DNA from: Polyporus tsugae
Lineage: Eukaryota; Basidiomycota; Agaricomycetes; Polyporales; Polyporaceae
Length of the DNA: 64,000 nt
NCBI GenBank assembly: GCA_024305745.1
Contig: JAHRBS010000002.1
Coordinates: 620,001-684,000, forward strand
Direction of reading: 5' to 3'
Shown: positions 58,637 through 64,000 of the stretch, piece after piece
Position numbering within the stretch: position 1 is the stretch's first letter
How the letters are laid out: every line of letters starts with the position of its first letter
Program-made: the position numbers and the translations under genes
The notes under the pieces: generated by a model
Databases searched by the model: none
What the model was told of the DNA's origin: nothing
What the model saw: only the letters and a program-made list of their open reading frames with translations

Positions 58637-61600
58637 TGCGTTGCTCCTCGTTCTCCTGGCAATCTTTTCGAATATCCAGTTTACAGGCCCGGCCCAGGGC
58701 AGTAGATGTGAGGATAAGAGAGGCACAAGGAAGCCAGTGGCGGAGGACAACGGCGACTCCGAGTCGCGGTGCCCAGTCTGGCAGTGACGCGCTCGCAGAG
58801 AAAATGGACACGTGACGCGAAGGCCTTTGGGCGGGACTTGTTTCACCCGTAACCACTCCAGCCTTGTGAGTGACTCTCACCTCTGCCCCACCCTTCCCCA
58901 CTGCTATTCTTTGAAACCCAGCTGTTAGAAGAGATGCATCTATGTCATTACGACCTTTCCTGAACGCACGAGTGACTACACGGGAAACAGGCTAGGGTCC
59001 ACGAAGGCGACTTGGAAGTTGGAGGTTTACGCTTCGCATGCACTTTCGAAGATTCAGGCAAGTACATAACCCCATGCTCTCCACGGTCGCTCATTGCTAG
59101 ATCTCAGCCCGCAGTCCTCTTTACTTTCTTCTTCGGGCTCACCGCAGTATCACACCTATCATTGCATCCACAATCTCGAAGGCTCCGCGCTACCGCGACT
59201 CGGACCGAGGCCTTCATTTGGAACACCGACCAAAATCAGCCCGCGGCGTGCCCAGGATCTTCTGTGGTTGCACCATGCCAGACGCTGTCGGTGTCTATTC
59301 CCCGGACGCCAAAACTCGCCGGTCGAGTTGCCAAGAACGCTATGCCGGGTCGAAACCCTGTCAGCAGTGGGCGGATGTATGTCCCTGGGAACAGCGCTCG
59401 ATGTTAAATCTGCTCCGGTATGCAATACCACTAACCTCCGCCACTGTCGATATGCATTAATGACGTTGCTTCATGCCTGCCCATGTTACTCGTCAGAACA
59501 GCTGAAGACCGCGTCAATCATGAGGTGGTCGCTCCGTGCGGTACAGTCGCACTGATTAACAAGTCGCCGTAACACTGTATGCGTTGTATCATCTCATCTA
59601 TCTGTCTGGTCTCATATTCGCAATCGTCCCTTTGGGCGGCCTTAATCTAGTATTTTAACAAATGTCAGTGTACAGACGCCCACGCGCCCATCTGTCCCAC
59701 CAGACCCCGAACTCCCCGACCGAGCGTGTGCGCTCATCGCGGCCTCTGACAAATGCTCGCCTACGTTTCCCCTGGCGAGCCACTAAGCCCTAATACGCAC
59801 GTTTGGTTAACCGTCTAGGGCAATCCGACGCCAGTGTTCTGACAGGTGGCCACTTATCCGACACATGAAACTCAACGGCAAGTCGCCAAGCTCTGTTCTC
59901 AGTTTCACCAGCGGTCGGTGCTGATAAATGTACCTCCCGCGTCGCGCTTGTAGGACCGTGTGTGGGTGCACTCTTCAGGTGCTGACCGTCGCAGCTGTGT
60001 CCTACCACCAACACTTTTCGGACGACAATGGAGCCGGGTACAATACGGAGCGTTATCAGTAGCGCGGTTATGCCGTCCAATGCATGCGGCATGCATTGCA
60101 TTGGGCTGCACGAGCCCGTGGTCGTGCGATATCCGACCGGCCACACTTGGGTTGATCTGACGGCGTTGATCCTCCACGATGTCGCTACCATACGGCGAAC
60201 ATCCCATGGCGCACACATGTTGCTTCGTCCACATGCCGACCGGGGTGGCCTGCGAGTCCGCTCGGGCGGATGCAACGCTAGTGGGGAAGTTGCCTCGAAG
60301 TGCAGGGTCACGCCAAATTGCCCTAGCACCGAACATGTGAGTGGCTTACCTCCGACCACGCTCGTGGGATACGCTAAAAGACGTGTCCTAGGCTTGGAGA
60401 ACAGTGCGATCTCACCGCACAGGTCACGGTGCCGAACATGGGAGGTGAGTACCTTTTTCAGTCTCTTAGGGAAAGAGCCCGTTTCCCGATATGTCCCATT
60501 CAACGGGCGTTCCGTTGCTACTCTCTTCTACGTACACGTTGTACGTTGCGAGGTTTTGCGACAGGCACCGTGGAGGGGCATGACGATACCCCCTATAGGC
60601 TATTGCCGCGTTGTCTAGTCTCCACAATGTGCTTAGCTCCACAGCGTTCAGGCTCGAATGAGTTCACCGAGGGAAGCATATCCCCGGCGCGAGTTTGGAA
60701 ATTGGTGCCACGAGCTCATATCGGTGGCTGTCCGCCGCTGCGCAGTGCACGAAGCTTGAGCCTGAACGGTCTCGGCCTGTGTTGCGACAGCTCTTCGGTG
60801 AAGGCTGGTGGTCTTGATCGGCCCAGCCTGAGCTGCTCTCTCTGCCATATGCACAGCTGCGAATGTTCCCGCGAGTCGCGCGATGTCGTCAGTGACTTAA
60901 TGGACGGGTATCTCCAAGAGAGATGGCTCATCCGGACTGAATGCCCGATCACTGAAGACTATGACGACACGCGAGGCTTCGTGAACGCACCGCAGTTAGT
61001 CTTCTTTTGTATTATGCACGAGCCTCTTAGAAAACCCGATCGGTTGGGTGAATCCAAGTCGGCGGGACTGAAAAGGCAGAAGCCGGCGAAGAAGCTGCGA
61101 TGGGCTCGACTTGGCTAACTCCGTGCCCGGGCCGTGTCGCCGAAGTTGCAGATGTACATGCGAAGTACACGCAGCTTATTAGGACGTGTAGTCGTAAAAA
61201 CCTCCGGTGTCATCCTTTTTTTCTCCCGTTGTACTAGTGACTGTACGACGGGCCCCCCCAACCCGGCGCCCGCACCCCGAGACTTGAGTCCGACAGCGCA
61301 GCACACTTCCGTAACATTGCAACGAAACAGAGGTGCGCATCGCGAGATTCGAAGCCAGTTTCCCAACGTTTTTCCAACGGGCCTGCCGAGCTGGGTCCTG
61401 GGGATCAGCGCGCAATATCAAGCGGCATCAGGCCGCGGTGTGTGGCCCATATTTGGAATACATATCGGGTAGTCCAGCCCGATGCTGGCATTGCTCAGGC
61501 TGGGCAAGAAGCCTTGAAGAGGCCCGAGGCCTTGTACAGGCCTTGTTCGCGACGACGGGTGGACGGACGAGACACCGTGAGCTCCACAAAGTCCCGCGGC

Positions 61601-64000
61601 TGCGGTTCTTGGATATTACAGTCCTACATCGATTGAATGTGGGCAAGCAGCCCGATGATCGAAAACACATCAGGTTGGGAATGCTCCCTCCGAGGTAGTA
61701 AGTAAGCTTAAGGAGGGAGCGATATTGATGACCAACCCTGAAGCTTGAAGGCCTGACCGGTACCAACCCCGGCGAGATCAGGTTAACTTCTTGCATCTGC
61801 TCCGGTAAAAGTGATTTCCAACCAAACTAGGCCTTTTATGGAGGACGTCGGGGGGTGCCTTGATCTGGAACACGTCGAGCTCGTCGTCTCTCGCCGATTT
61901 GCTGCTGTGAGGGGTGGCTCCTGGGTGGCTCGGAGCGGCTCAGAGCTAAGTACCACTTCGTGAGTCACTCGTCGTTGGAATTTGCGCGTCCAGGCGCGGC
62001 GCCTTTGGTCGAATTGACACGCACAGTGCTCACAGTGACAATGGGGTTTATTTTTATACTTCACAGCATGTTGAAAGGCGGACTTGAAATGTCACGTTTA
62101 CTATATGTTCATGTGACCCGCAAGGTGCTATGAATTGTCAAAAGTCACCCCCTCACGTTTCGCAATACTTAGTGTGCCCTCGATCGAGGCTGCCCAGCTT
62201 CAATGCTGAAGGTCTCACTGTCGTCGATGGCGAGGACGTTGTAGGACACAGCGACCAGGTACGGCGGGAAATCCATCCAAGCATAGCCAGAGTTGAGCCA
62301 GAGCAGGCAATTCACGGCGCCAACGTCGGCGCCAGATCATTTGTGCCTGGATAGATCACAGAGGTCATGCACGATCTTCCTCTTCATCTTAATCTCACTC
62401 CTGGCAACGGTTTATGCCAGTGGGATCCTGACACACTGTCAAGTAAACCAAGCCCACTGCGTTCCCTCTTCTCTGCACACTTGGGAGTCGCAGCCGATTC
62501 ATCCCTCTAGCCAAGAGGCCGAGGAATCGTAGAAAGGCTGAAACGAATCGGGTATGCGAGTGTCGCAGGTATGTCGGCTGGATGACTGACTTGCAGGCGG
62601 CCGTCTCGACCCTGTACAGTGGCAACACGTCATGTTTCAGCGGTCCACACGTGGCCGGCGACCAAAAACGGCGAAGAGGCGGTGGCAAAGCGGGCAGCCA
62701 AGGCTTCCACGATTTGCCACGCGACGCCATGCGGACGAAGAAATAAAGGTGTTCAAACGTTACAGTCGGAAGTCGCCAGAAGGATTCAAACGTTCTCTTG
62801 CCGCCGCACCACACGCCTCCGCACGCGAACTGCCAGACACGTTGGTCAGCCCTCCCGCGAACGCCGCTGTCCAACTCAGGCTGTTCTCGCCCAGCGCGCA
62901 ACATATTATTCCCAATCAATCCTCCTCCAATCTTGAGCCAAGATTCAAATCCACGGCGGTTTCCTGTTTCCGCCACTGGTAAGAACCCCCTCTGGTTCCG
63001 TCGTTTCCCGTCGCAACCACACGATAAGATGTGATCATCCACAGGATTGGGATGGTTGTCGCTCAGTTGTCGCTCGACTAACCTTGGGCACTAGTCAGCA
63101 CTTGAGTACCAGTCCTTTTGCTAAACCATTTTGAAGCCATCCTTCTCGCAGTGTGATTGGCACGCGAGTGTCTCCCAAAATGACACGGACGTGGATGCTT
63201 ATAGCTCGCTTACAATGTTTAGACTGACTTCAGAGTCAGCGACAGTGCGAAATGATCGTAATTCGATCCCAATTTCGTGTCTGACCGGCACTCCACTAAC
63301 ACCTGGGACTACTACTGTACGAGTGATCGATGCAGCCTATGGCTTACGGACCCTGACTCAGTGGCATTGACCTGAGGCTGGAGACTGTTGCCAACCGAAG
63401 ACCGTCAGGTCAATGTTTATGAAACATTGCCATCCATCCATGAAGGTTGAAGCATTGCCATCCACTGTCACTCATTTCGGACCACGCCCATTGGACATGG
63501 CGCGAAACGGGACGCAAAAATACCATGATGCAGGTGAGCGCAGCCATCGCCGCCTGACTCGACTCCGTTGGTCGTGGCACTGTAAGTCCGTGACTAGTGC
63601 GACGCGGGCCGTCACAGAGGTTTTCCGAATCCAGCCCTGATATCTTTGCAGGCTCGCTGCAGCGTATGGAACACGGTGACAAACTGCGAACGTTGAGAAA
63701 CGTGGTTCCGGATGGAAGGGCTGTGAGGTCATCGTGCACTCTGGCATGCCCACGCAGCCAAATCTAGCTGACCTGAGTCGACTGGACTGGGCGCTGGAGG
63801 CTGAGGCCTGCGGCGGGGCTGGGCGGTCGGGAGCGCGGGAACGTGAGCCTATAGAGCGAAGAGGTCCTGAGTGGGGAGCCACATTAGTCCAGTCCGAGAC
63901 ACGGTCCATGGCGACGGGCCGCACTCATCGAAAGCGGGTGGAACCTGACGTCGGATAGCCACGGGCCTGAAACGCGAAACGCGTTCGGGGCCTCTGTGCC
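58637..64000. other. 5.4 kb stretch with no recognised gene
   Basis: Beyond the Nup57 promoter I find no frame with family motifs on either strand. Several long frames overlap between 59790 and 61118 on both strands, including 229 codons on + (60429-61118) and 237 codons on - (59790-60503). Their translations look like random composition with no domain. A 10-bp palindrome lies at 60078-60098. A partial or fast-evolving gene, or an old repeat, cannot be excluded. Confidence 0.45.

Noticed and set aside
57767..58846. A 359-codon minus-strand frame rich in Thr and Ala
   Set aside because: It is the shifted frame of the Nup57 poly-Gln/FG repeat region.
60078..60098. A 10-bp palindrome around a central G
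   Set aside because: It is short and built of alternating GCAT bases, within chance for a 64 kb window.

Overview
The window is nuclear DNA of a filamentous basidiomycete, most likely an Agaricomycete. The evidence is the gene style: protein genes cut by many 45-70 nt GT-AG introns with CTRAY-like branch points, very small internal exons, no operons, and a gene set of ATG15, XRN1, dynactin ARP10, Nup57, ANT1, GATA, F-box and HET families. I assembled 19 intact gene models and one pseudogene by hand from exon fragments. Every spliced frame was checked for phase and closes on a stop codon. I see no rRNA, tRNA, CRISPR array, origin or intact transposon.

Layout. 0.5-14.2 kb: a large inverted duplication. 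Two GH18 class III chitinase genes with CBM5 modules (854-2717 on +, 11943-13781 on -) bracket eIF3j/HCR1, the autophagy lipase ATG15, an F-box protein and a peroxisomal ANT1-type carrier. 14.5-24 kb: an omega-like glutathione transferase (-), the 19-exon cytoplasmic exonuclease XRN1 (+) and a disordered basic protein of unknown function (-). 24.6-26.2 kb: a decayed HET-domain gene. 26.5-36.3 kb: an alpha/beta hydrolase and a lysine-methyltransferase-like gene diverging from a 298 bp promoter, a TauD-type dioxygenase (+), and an NsdD-like GATA factor (-). 36.3-48.6 kb: gene-poor, with only an 80-residue tyrosine-rich protein and a Kv-beta-like aldo-keto reductase. 48.6-58.6 kb: a PX-PB1 scaffold-like protein, ARP10, a GT17 glycosyltransferase and Nup57. 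58.6-64 kb: no gene recognised.

Most genes are unrelated housekeeping or stress genes, and no metabolic cluster is visible. Loose themes are wall and sulfur turnover (chitinases, TauD, GST), RNA and protein synthesis and decay (eIF3j, XRN1, ATG15), and transport and polarity (Nup57, ARP10, PX-PB1). The most informative signals are the mosaic divergence of the inverted chitinase pair, which looks like ectopic gene conversion, an 8-nt micro-exon shared by both chitinases, and the 4/11/17-nt first coding exons of XRN1. I found no clear previously undescribed system. The best candidates for new biology are the PX-PB1 protein, the disordered protein at 22.7-24.0 kb and the 80-residue protein at 41.2 kb.
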